DNA of 35,205 bases from the NCBI GenBank assembly GCA_903772945.1, contig CAICTM010001169.1, positions 1 to 35,205 of the forward strand. Reading direction: 5' to 3'. The notes beneath the pieces were generated by a model. It was not told the origin of the DNA. It worked only from the letters and a program-made list of their open reading frames with translations, and searched no databases. The translations under genes were made by a program, and so were the position numbers. Source of the stretch: Seminavis robusta. Its lineage: Eukaryota; Bacillariophyta; Bacillariophyceae; Naviculales; Naviculaceae. How positions within the stretch are numbered: the stretch's first letter is position 1; every line of letters begins with the position of its first letter. Shown one piece after another: positions 27,840 to 35,205 of this stretch.

Positions 27840-29711
27840 CTAAAAGTACCACCGAGCCAAACCAAGGAGTGGAAAGAGCTGCTGAATCAAGAGATGCTTC
27901 CTGCTCTTCCAGGTTGACGCAGCATCCGAGGCGGGCGGATCCCCAGTGCTGGGTGGGTCCGTGCTGGTATCGGTACCGGAACTACCGCTGCCACTGGCAT
28001 CACTAGTGTACTCGGGGATTGTTTGATTCATCACCAACGAATCACCAAAGCCAATGGCTTCAAAAATGGCGTTTTGATCAAATGACCCGTCATCGTTTCG
28101 CAGAACAATCACACCGTCATCCCCGGTGAAGCCATGGGAACTGATTTGACGTGCCGGTGAGACCACAGGATCAGGTACCGCCTGTCCGGATGTTTGAACC
28201 CATCCGCCACATTCCATGGTCGCGGCAACTTGAATGGAGGAACTCTGTCCTTCCGCTTGGATGATCAACCCGGTGGGTTCGAGAAAGCCATTTGGATCTG
28301 TGCACACTGGAATAGCCGTCGCTCGACGCGTTCGATCAACATCTGGAAGCTCTGGCTTGAATGAAAAGAACGGGTCTTTTGTCATGTAATCTGGACTCAG
28401 CCTGGCATACAAACGGGTCAAATAGGGGAATCCATCCACAAACGCTTGGGCTTCTCGGGCTGGTTTCAGCACTTTTGTTTCAATTTCCGCCGCCAATCCA
28501 GTGGCATTGAAAGGTTCTGATTCGAAAAAGTCTTGAACAATAGTGTCCACCAGTGGCAAGTCTGGAAGTCGGTTTCGATAGTTGTCCACAAAGTCCCCAA
28601 TGGACGTTGCCTGCGCCAAGATATCTTCCGTAACATCCTGAATCTCAATCGTATCGGCCACGATTTGGCTGTCACCGGCAAACTCGGTCACAAACGAATG
28701 GTTGACCAACTGCGAGGCGGCAGCATCAAAGCGAGCTATGAAATCATCATAGTAACAGGCGGGGTTGAATCGACACGGGAGCCATTGTGCTTGATTCTCA
28801 TCCAATTCAATCTCCACAAAATTGAGTGGCACGGCACGTCCTTCCCCTAATATGTAGACCTGAATCGGCATGGATTCCACAGCAGCAATGCGGGTCAATT
28901 GAATCGGCACACATGCCATGGCGCGACGTGATACTTGAGCTGCGGATTGTTCTACTCCAAGGTCGTCGCTGGGCATGGTGAAGGACATGATCAATGGCTG
29001 AATCTCACCAGTTTCGGCCTGCTTTTGCAATCTCAAAGCCACAAAGACATGATTGTTGACGGCGTAGTAGTTCAAGAGTGGTCCGGATCCTTCTGGTTGA
29101 TCATATCCATTTTCATTCAGCCACTCCAATACTGAAGAAGGGTTGTTCTCGGCTGCCTGCAGGACGACAAAATCGAATGGTCCCACGGATCCTTGATCGA
29201 GAACTTGCGCTCCATCGTCAATGACATCCCTCGGAATCTGTTCAAAATCTGCTTCCGGGGATGCCTCAGGAAAAGCGCACTGTGTTGGTTCCAGGGCATC
29301 CACAGTACAAGTGTCGCTGGCTGTTTCGTCGATTTCCAACTGCCACTGGGGCAATGTTTCTTGAAAGAGTGATGTAAACATCAAATCGGAACCGACACTA
29401 ATGTCGTCTGGTTCGACTGGCACCGGGAGGACCCAACTGAATGCCTCTGCTGGTCCTTCGTACAAGATTTGGACGTGCATTGTCACAAGATTCCCATCAA
29501 CACCAAAGACAATGGCCTCGCCGCTCTGCAACAAGCAATCGACATGAGCATGCGAGCATCCAAGCAAACGAGAAGCCTGCTTCGACGAACGAGATTCCTA
29601 CTGTACCTGGACAACTGGCCTTTGCGGCTCACAGAAAAAGCCCCCACATGCCAAAGTGGACGGGAGAAGCAGTGGCAATAGTAGCGACAAAAAGAGCACG
29701 GACGACTTCAT
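27840..29711 (-). CDS. DUF2330-family secreted protein
   Basis: Two exons on the minus strand, 29711-29607 and 29525-27840, with an 80-base GT-AG intron, encode 596 residues. Exon 1 carries the signal peptide (MKSSVLFLSLLLPLLLPSTL) and the start of the mature protein, ACGGFFCEPQRPVVQ, which joins SGEAIVFGVDG in exon 2. The combined CGGFFC-PVVQ-GE-IVFGVDG followed by HVQILYEGPAEAFSWVLPVP is the signature of DUF2330, a family known mainly from bacteria. Later, YYAVNNHVFVALRLQ, PLIMSFTMPSDDL and MPIQVYILGEGRAVPLNFVEIEL match its second half. Residues about 280-420 (between YYDDFIARFDAAA and a Pro-rich stretch) look like an insertion or lineage-specific region. The C-terminus is Ser/Thr/Pro/Asp-rich and ends in a hydrophobic stretch (LLIQQLFPLLGLARWYF), possibly a GPI signal. 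Function of the family is unknown; location should be the cell surface. Confidence 0.82.
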
Positions 29712-30226
29712 CGTTGACGCTCCACGATGCAATATCATTGTTGCCTTTTGATGCAGCCCTTCCTCAATGAGGAAGGTCTCGAGGTTCCCTTTCAGCGAAA
29801 CGAAAGCGAGGAGGCATCAATCGTGCTTTGAGCTAGAGATAGATTTAAGCCAGAAGAGCAGGAGAATGGGGTTGGAAGCCTTGGCTTCGATCTTCTTCTA
29901 GCCTAGTAGTTAGTTTTTCTCAAGGCGGCTCGAGAATGATTGAATGATGGTTCCTGTTGTGTTGGACCAGGCGCCCTGCTGGCTGCTCGTGGACGAAGCG
30001 GTGCATGAACGCTGTGCATCGCCACGAAACTTCGGAGGCAAGTACCAAACTACAGTGTGAATGCTACAAAACAGTAAGCATCAAGATGCCCCAGCCGTTC
30101 ACCAACAATCGATTCCTCATTTTCAGCTCACAAATCTTTCCAATCTTCCAACCAACAATCTCTCCCAATACGCGACTCCCAACACACCAACTACTAGAAT
30201 AGATCTTCGACCAGACAAGACAAAAA
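29712..30226. other. Divergent promoter region, nothing specific seen
   Basis: A 515-base gap between the DUF2330 start (-) and copy 2 of the multi-TM family (+). No element recognised. Confidence 0.4.
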
Positions 30227-31452
30227 ATGAAACTCTTCGTTTCAATCTATTTGTGCGCATTGGTCAGTGGCTTTGCTACTATCAGGCTGCAGAGCGGAAA
30301 GCACCAATTGTACAATTCCCAGCACAACTCTGTTCTTTTTGCATCATTGATCCATGTCAACGACCCTGAACTTGGTAGGTTTGAGCATGCCCCTGAAGGG
30401 CTTCTGGTGATGCAGGAAGCCCACAATGCTGAGCTCTTTGAACCGAAAATTGATACTACTGAGCCCGATGCTGGCACATCCCTTCAAGACTTTGATTTTG
30501 TAAATACCATTCCATTGACACCACATTACATTGGAGCATCATCATATGTCATGGAATATGGAGACACCATCAACATTCTTGAGCCGCAGCACTCCACCCC
30601 AGAAACAGCAGTGAAAAATATCGGACACAAGCGTGTGAAGCAGCTTTGCAGAGCTGGAACTGCAAGCCTGCAACAACGCCTGCACAGTGCTTTTGGTTTG
30701 GGCTCACTTCTATTTGGATCATTGCATTATCTCGATATCACAACCCATGGATATGCAGTTCCCGTCTCACAGACTGAAATTTTGGGTATTGGTGCTTTGC
30801 ATGTAATGGTTGCCTTCATGGGCCTCCCACGGCTTGACTGGAAGAACGAGAAAGAAGCATCACGAAATGCATTGATCTGGCCTGTGCCGCTCCAAAACAT
30901 CTGGTTGCTTGCTGCATCCCTTACAGAGCTTGCACAAGGTCGTGATGCTTTGATTTCAATGGAGAGCCCTGCCTTTGTGGCTTTCACTGCATTCAACCTC
31001 TACTAGTCCTTGCAGCCTGGCAAACTACAGCCTCCTTCATTTCAGGTGGTGCTAGTGAAGTGGAAAGGCAAAATTCAGGGATTTGGTATGATGATGCTTT
31101 AACAAACTCTGCCATTACATTCTTGTTGTACTCTCTGCCCCTAATCATTTATGGTTTGGATGAATTGTATCGTGCTGGGTTTGTGGGACAAGAGCAAGTT
31201 GTACAATTTGCATTGACTCACCCTGATCATAGCAATCTTGTGGCAAATGTGTTCATCAACACATGTTTCATCAACAATTTGGCTGTTTTGGGGGCTACAT
31301 TGGTCAAGTACAAGGTGGTGTCCCCAGACAGAATGGCCATGGTATACCCTCCTGTTTCCTTTGCAGTAATTTTTGCTATCTTTGCAACGGTTCTTGTGAG
31401 CGATGGTGGGACATTGTTACCAGACTTGCTGAACCTCTTTGCCCTGAGATAA
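30227..31452 (+). pseudogene. Frameshifted copy of the multi-TM family (copy 2 of 3)
   Basis: Starts MKLFVSIYLCALVSGFATIR (signal peptide) and follows the family to FVAFTAFNLY, then stops at TAG 31004-31006. About five extra bases (AACCTCTACTAGTCC where copy 1 has AACACTGTCC) cause the break. After it the other frame carries on with good similarity: SFISGGASEVERQNSGIWY, YSLPLIIYGLDELY, VGQEQVVQFALTHPDHSNL, NTCFINNLAVLGATLVKYKV and a last helix YPPVSFAVIFAIFATVLV, ending at 31452. It is the most complete copy at the C-terminus, so it shows what the family looks like: signal peptide, a disordered stretch of about 110 residues, HKRVKQL-RAGTASLQQRLHSAFGLG, then about six to seven membrane segments around a conserved GLPRLDWKNEKEA motif. 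A single sequencing error of this size is unlikely but not excluded. Confidence 0.75.
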
Positions 31453-32673
31453 CCAGAGTGGAAGATCTACAAGGTGGGAAGGACAGCCACATAAATGAAG
31501 CTTTGCACCAGTACGGAGCCAGAGAGCGCACACTGACTATTTGTGGCGGGGGTGCTAGCTGGATGGGCGGTTCCCTGCATATTTGAAGAAGAATGGGATC
31601 GCCAGCAGAAAGGCATCAAAACTTTTCAAACCCCAACTTTTCAAACCCCAAGGTTGCACCGTTTTGCTCAAAATTCCGCTTTTCTTTTCTGAGCTTAGCT
31701 AGGCCTGTCCCTCTCTCGGCTTCAGTAGATAACTACAATACTATCTAGCTGGCCAGTAGGCCCCCGTCTCCAAGCGGGTAACGGTGGGCTAGCTAGTTTT
31801 TGCTGGCTTCGTGCTATCTATCTTATCGTGCTGCACAGCTAGCTAGAAGCGCTAACCAGCCAGCGATGAAGATGAAATGGCTTTCTTTGACGTTGATGCT
31901 GTGCATTCGGTTGAGTTCGATGCCCTGATGGCTCTGCCGGGTAATACAAGCTCTGTAGTGTTAGGGTTTTCCCAACGTAACGTTATGGATCGTCAACAAC
32001 ATTTCAGAGGGCTGCCCAGCTTATAGCTGGATACTGCTGGAACAGAGAAAGACTGACTGCATGGTTGCTTCCGTTGCTTTCAGGCTTGGTGAACCCCCAA
32101 AGGAATCTCGGACCGACCATCAGCGAAGGAAGAGGGTTTGGGCCACGTTCTCGTGGTTTGGTTCCCTTGTGAAACCTTGGTGCTGGTCTTGGACATACCT
32201 TAGGGCAGCAGCTTTGGGCCATGAACGGTGACAATAGAATGAGTCGTGTGCATGCGTGCTACGAAGGAAGAGGATTTGGGCCATGAATACAGTACGGTTT
32301 GATTCCCTTGTGAAACCTTGCTGCCAGACTATGCGTGGCGCCGAGCGTGGAAGTGTCGAGTGTGGATGCCTGCAAGTTTGACTGGGTAGTGAGAATAAAA
32401 ACGATTTTGCTTATCGTTTGCGAAGTCGTATCATATTTACCCCAACTTCCGATAAATCAGACTTGTATGCGCCGTTACTCACTTGTGGAGATGACTGGTC
32501 ACGGAGACCAAGCGGGAAAAACACTGCGTACATTCTGCATGGCAAAATGGTATAGCATCAATTCCAAACAGATCAGCTCACCTCCTCGAAGATATCATAA
32601 TCAAGAGCTCCAGTGTTACAAAAACACCTACCAAACCAACTACATTACCGGTATCCCTAATACAACCAAAAAA
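31453..32673. other. Intergenic, no gene seen
   Basis: About 1.2 kb between copies 2 and 3 of the multi-TM family. The frame of copy 3 happens to be open back to 32335, but the upstream part has no conserved character. Contains the direct repeat at 32124-32323. Confidence 0.4.
32124..32323. repeat. Degenerate direct repeat, ~62-base units
   Basis: The block at 32124-32184 (CGAAGGAAGAGGGTTTGGGC ... GGTTCCCTTGTGAAACCTTG) recurs at 32262-32321 (CGAAGGAAGAGGATTTGGGC ... GATTCCCTTGTGAAACCTTG). A partial third TTTGGGCCATGAACGG sits between them at about 32214. Confidence 0.65.
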
Positions 32674-33771
32674 ATGAAACTGGTTCTTTCAATTTGTTTG
32701 TGCACTTTAGTCAGTGGCCTTACAAACCACAGGCAGGCAAGCACCAATTTACCCCCCTGCAGGCAAAGTCCTGTGCTCTTTGCATCGCGGATCGATGTCA
32801 CCAACCATGTTTTTGATACATTTGAGCATGACCCTGGACTCTTTGAGCCCATCATTGATGTTGCAAATCCAGGTGTTGACAAAGATTTGCATCGTGGCAG
32901 TAATACTCCATTGATGCCACACTCCAGCGCAGCATTATCAGATTTCACAGAACATGGAGATGGCATCAATGTTCTTGAGCCGCAGCATTCCACCCCAGAA
33001 AAAGCAGTGAAAAACATTCCACACAAGCGTGTGAAGCAGCTTGGCAGAGCTGGAACTGCTAGCATCCAACAAAGCCTACACAGCGCTTTTGGCTTAGGCT
33101 CCGTGCTATTTGGATCACAGCATTTCATTTATCTCCTGACCAATGGATTTGAAGCTCCTATCTCCCAGGAGAAAATTCTGGCCTTGGGTGCAATGCATGT
33201 ACTGGTTGCCTTCGCGGGCCTGCCAAGGCTTGACTGGAAGAATGAGAAAGAAGCAGCACGAAATGCAATGATCTGGCCTGTACCAGTCCAAAATCTCTGG
33301 TTGGTCTTGGCATCATTGACAGAGTTTACACAAGGGCAGGATGCTTTGGTTTCAATTGGCAGCACTCCCTTCATGGCGTTCTCTGCACTGAACATTGTCA
33401 TTGCGGCCTGGCAAAGTTCACAATCCTTCGTTTCAGGTGGTGCTAGTGAAGCTGAAAAGCAAAAGTCGGGCATTTGGTATGAGAATCCTCTGAAAAATGC
33501 TGCAGCTGCAGTCTTCTCCTACACTCTACCCATCATGGTTTTTGGTTTTGAGCTAATGCATCTGGGTGGGAATGTGGGACAAGAGCAAATTATTCAATTT
33601 GCGTCATCTCACCCAGACCACAGCAATCTTGCTGTGAATGTGTTCCTGAATACTTGTTTTGTCAACAGCATTGCAATTTTTGGGGCAACATTGGTGAAGT
33701 ACAAGGTGGTGCCTGTTGGCCGGTCTAGATATTTAGCGGACCCGGATAAGAAAAAGACCGCACCACCGTAG
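32674..33771 (+). CDS. Multi-TM family member with replaced C-terminus (copy 3 of 3)
   Basis: A 365-residue open frame from the family-conserved ATG at 32674 (MKLVLSICLCTLVSGLTNH, signal peptide). Upstream in-frame ATG at 32335 is rejected because the paralogs share no sequence before the signal peptide. It carries the family blocks MPHSSAALSDFTEHG, HKRVKQLGRAGTASIQQSLH, GLPRLDWKNEKEAARNAMIW, SGIWYENPLKNAAAA and NTCFVNSIAIFGATLVKYKV. Membrane segments lie near residues 155-175, 180-200, 220-240, 245-265, 285-305 and 330-350. After KYKVV (about 33711) similarity to copy 2 ends abruptly and the last membrane helix is replaced by a short hydrophilic tail (GRSRYLADPDKKKTAPP). It may be a functional shortened form or an early pseudogene. 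The product family is unknown to me; the signal peptide and helices place it in the endomembrane system or a plastid-type membrane. Confidence 0.65.
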   Translation: MKLVLSICLCTLVSGLTNHRQASTNLPPCRQSPVLFASRIDVTNHVFDTFEHDPGLFEPIIDVANPGVDKDLHRGSNTPLMPHSSAALSDFTEHGDGINVLEPQHSTPEKAVKNIPHKRVKQLGRAGTASIQQSLHSAFGLGSVLFGSQHFIYLLTNGFEAPISQEKILALGAMHVLVAFAGLPRLDWKNEKEAARNAMIWPVPVQNLWLVLASLTEFTQGQDALVSIGSTPFMAFSALNIVIAAWQSSQSFVSGGASEAEKQKSGIWYENPLKNAAAAVFSYTLPIMVFGFELMHLGGNVGQEQIIQFASSHPDHSNLAVNVFLNTCFVNSIAIFGATLVKYKVVPVGRSRYLADPDKKKTAPP

Positions 33772-33831
33772 GAATTTAAGGAAACTGGCATTCTCAGATC
33801 CAGACTTCAAAGCGACCAGCCAAAAAGATCA

Positions 33832-33922
33832 CTTTTTCTTCTCAGCTCGCCCAAATCAACAAATTAACCTTGATATTACTAGTAGCTGCAGTGTTATTAG
33901 ACCCAACACTGAGAAGAAAAAG
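33832..33922. repeat. Inverted repeat, 14-bp perfect arms
   Basis: ctttttcttctcag at 33832-33845 is the exact reverse complement of ctgagaagaaaaag at 33909-33922, with a 63-base loop. The right arm lies inside the candidate LTR, the left arm outside it. Confidence 0.7.
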
Positions 33923-34522
33923 GTTTTGTATTGAGTTTGTCCATGGAAACAGGTATTGTAATAGCGAGAGAGAACTGAGAGGAATTGGTCAGGTATTGAC
34001 CAGAGGTGCGCTGCAGCCTCACTATAAAGGCAAAGCAACAGAGCTAACAGTCAAGCTTTTTCGCGCTCACATTTTCCCTCATTCCAAGCTCTCGGAGCAT
34101 CGGCCGATCGACTTGTCGACCGATTCAGAGCAAACCAAGCACATCAGCGTCGAGAGCACAGCTAGCCGGTTCAGATTGATGCTTGAAGCAAGGTCATCGG
34201 AGCTAAACTGAAGGAGTAATCGCCGATCGCGTGTTTTGGGTACCCACTCTACGAGCAAAAGCCGATCGACGCGAACGAACACGACGACCGAACCAAGAGA
34301 GATACAGCTACGGCCGCATACAAGGATCGAAAGAGGACCTATTGCCGCATATGCCACGACAAGTGCAAGCTCTCAACTCCGAAAATTGAGCGAGATACGA
34401 TCAATCGAGTCAAACAGTGCTGAAGCGACGGGAAGAACAAGTCCCAACCAAGCGCCGACAGCTGAAACTCAAGGAAGAAGACTCTCGAGCCTATGAAACT
34501 GCTCCAGTAGGTCTATCTAACA
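33892..34522 (+). repeat. Candidate 5' LTR of a retrotransposon
   Basis: The stretch starts TGTTATTAGACC and ends GGTCTATCTAACA, so the ends are near-perfect inverted repeats beginning TG and ending CA, as in LTRs. Inside, ACTATAAAGG at about 34020 could be the TATA box. Length would be 631 bases. No matching 3' LTR is inside the window and no standard tRNA-Met primer site (TGGTATCAGAGC) follows the end, so the call is tentative; the true end may differ. Confidence 0.4.
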
Positions 34523-34849
34523 ACAATACAAGTATCTACAACAAGAAGAAGGCTTCGAGTCGACCGATAGAGTCAATCGGTAGTACACTCCAAGCTCAAA
34601 CGGTGTGAATTTCGTGTGAGCCACAGATAGAGCCACGAAGACACGACGCGATAGGAACAAGCCAAGTTTAAGGCAGGAGCAGTCACAAGAGTGACATATA
34701 GACCCACAGAGGCAACCTGATCAATAGGAAAAGAAGAGGAACCCCCTCAAGCTCCACCAAGCGTCCCACAAATCCCAAGTACACCGTTTCCAGTACAAGT
34801 CCACGCAGCCAGTAATTCCTCAAGGCAAATAGATCATACCAAGAGCAAG

Positions 34850-35205
34850 ATGACACGATTCAACAACAGAGGAGGCCGTGGGAACAGAGGAGGAGGCAGA
34901 GGCTCCTCCGGCAGAGGCCAAGGCGCCGGTAGAGGCGGTGCCAGTGGTGGCGGTAGAGGCAGGGCAGAGGACAAAGCAACCCCGAAGTACCTGTTCCGCC
35001 CAATGGACAGGCTGACTCCAGATTTTTCCGTTTACAGAGACATTAAACCACATTGTGGCTACTTTCAGAACCAGGTCAGAGTGGATAGCCGTTCCCAAAG
35101 CGTCACTAGCCATTGAGACTATGCAAAACCAGACGCCGACAGAGCCAGCGGAACCGTCCTATACTACTGATGCTGACGGCAAGAAGGTATATGACGAGCT
35201 CAAGC
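34850..35205 (+). CDS. Partial, possibly frameshifted Gag-like protein of a copia-type element, runs off the window
   Basis: From the ATG at 34850 an 88-codon frame starts MTRFNNRGGRGNRGGGRGSS and is almost pure RGG/GRG repeats for about 40 residues, then YLFRPMDRLTPDFS, and stops at 35116. In the +1 frame an uninterrupted reading runs from about 35020 through FTETLNHIVATF, SEWIAVPKASLAIETM and TTDADGKKVYDELK to the window end. The second part, with aligned Thr/Leu and KKVYDEL, resembles the early Gag of diatom copia elements as I remember them; the RGG start is a common nucleic-acid-binding leader. If one protein, a frame change is needed between about 35000 and 35030, by an indel or programmed shift. 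Only the first part is certain to be open. Confidence 0.35.

Noticed and set aside
30997..31010. Very short intron to repair copy 2 of the multi-TM family
   Set aside because: The excess is about five bases, far below the 80-116 base introns used elsewhere in the window, and has no GT-AG.
32335..32673. Upstream extension of multi-TM copy 3 (in-frame from 32335)
   Set aside because: Paralogs begin at the signal peptide MKL; the extension has no counterpart in them and would bury the signal peptide.
34050..34850. Standard tRNA-iMet primer-binding site after the LTR
   Set aside because: TGGTATCAGAGC was not found; a loosely similar stretch near 34192 (GGTCATCGGAGC) lies inside the proposed LTR.
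1..35205. CRISPR arrays, bacterial operons, rRNA
   Set aside because: No regularly spaced repeats with unique spacers, no ribosome-binding sites or overlapping gene strings, and clear spliceosomal introns.

Overview
The window looks like nuclear DNA of a stramenopile alga, most likely a diatom. The signs are eukaryotic: short GT-AG introns (80-116 bp) that restore known protein families exactly, intergenic gaps of 0.3-1.6 kb, lineage-type families (FG-GAP surface proteins, GP-rich LRR proteins, Asn-rich secreted proteins), a probable copia-like LTR element at the right edge, and a recurring short palindromic motif, GTACCGGTA. The diatom assignment is inference from gene content; no marker gene is present.

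Layout, left to right. 0.8-2.3 kb (+): secreted FG-GAP/VCBS calcium-binding surface protein. 2.8-5.6 kb (+): four-exon, membrane-anchored GH30 glucosylceramidase-like enzyme with an apparent lectin-like insertion. 5.9-6.7 kb (-): PAQR/hemolysin-III family 7-TM protein. 8.4-8.8 kb (-): calmodulin-like protein. 9.0-10.0 kb (-): frameshifted copy of a multi-TM family that recurs at 30.2 and 32.7 kb. 11.1-11.5 kb (-): small two-repeat helical protein. 12.1-13.3 kb (-): two-exon, membrane-tethered trypsin-like protease. 17.1-17.9 kb (+): FAM210/DUF1279 mitochondrial protein. 21.9-24.0 kb (-): long charged low-complexity protein. 25.9-27.4 kb (+): four-exon Asn-rich secreted/membrane protein. 27.8-29.7 kb (-): two-exon DUF2330-type surface protein. 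30.2-33.8 kb (+): two more copies of the multi-TM family, one broken and one open but with a replaced C-terminus. 33.9 kb to the end: candidate 5' LTR and start of a copia-like element.

The outstanding feature is a pair of inverted paralogous genes (14.1-15.6 kb on - and 19.2-21.2 kb on +). Each has a signal peptide, plant-type leucine-rich repeats, a Cys/Pro linker, a Hedgehog-type autoprocessing (Hint/Hog) domain and C-terminal membrane segments. If the Hog domain is active, the LRR part would be cut, and possibly esterified, at a Val-Cys junction, in the way Hedgehog releases its signalling domain. The Hog halves are about 90% identical while the LRR halves differ in repeat number, suggesting a diversifying recognition module on a conserved self-cleaving base. 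The 3' flanks are duplicated too, and a third fragment of the C-terminal membrane segment lies just beyond the right-hand copy.

Many other products are secreted or membrane-bound (FG-GAP, GH30, PAQR, trypsin-like, DUF2330, Asn-rich, multi-TM family), so the region is rich in cell-surface genes. No operon-like logic is implied; each gene is probably transcribed alone.
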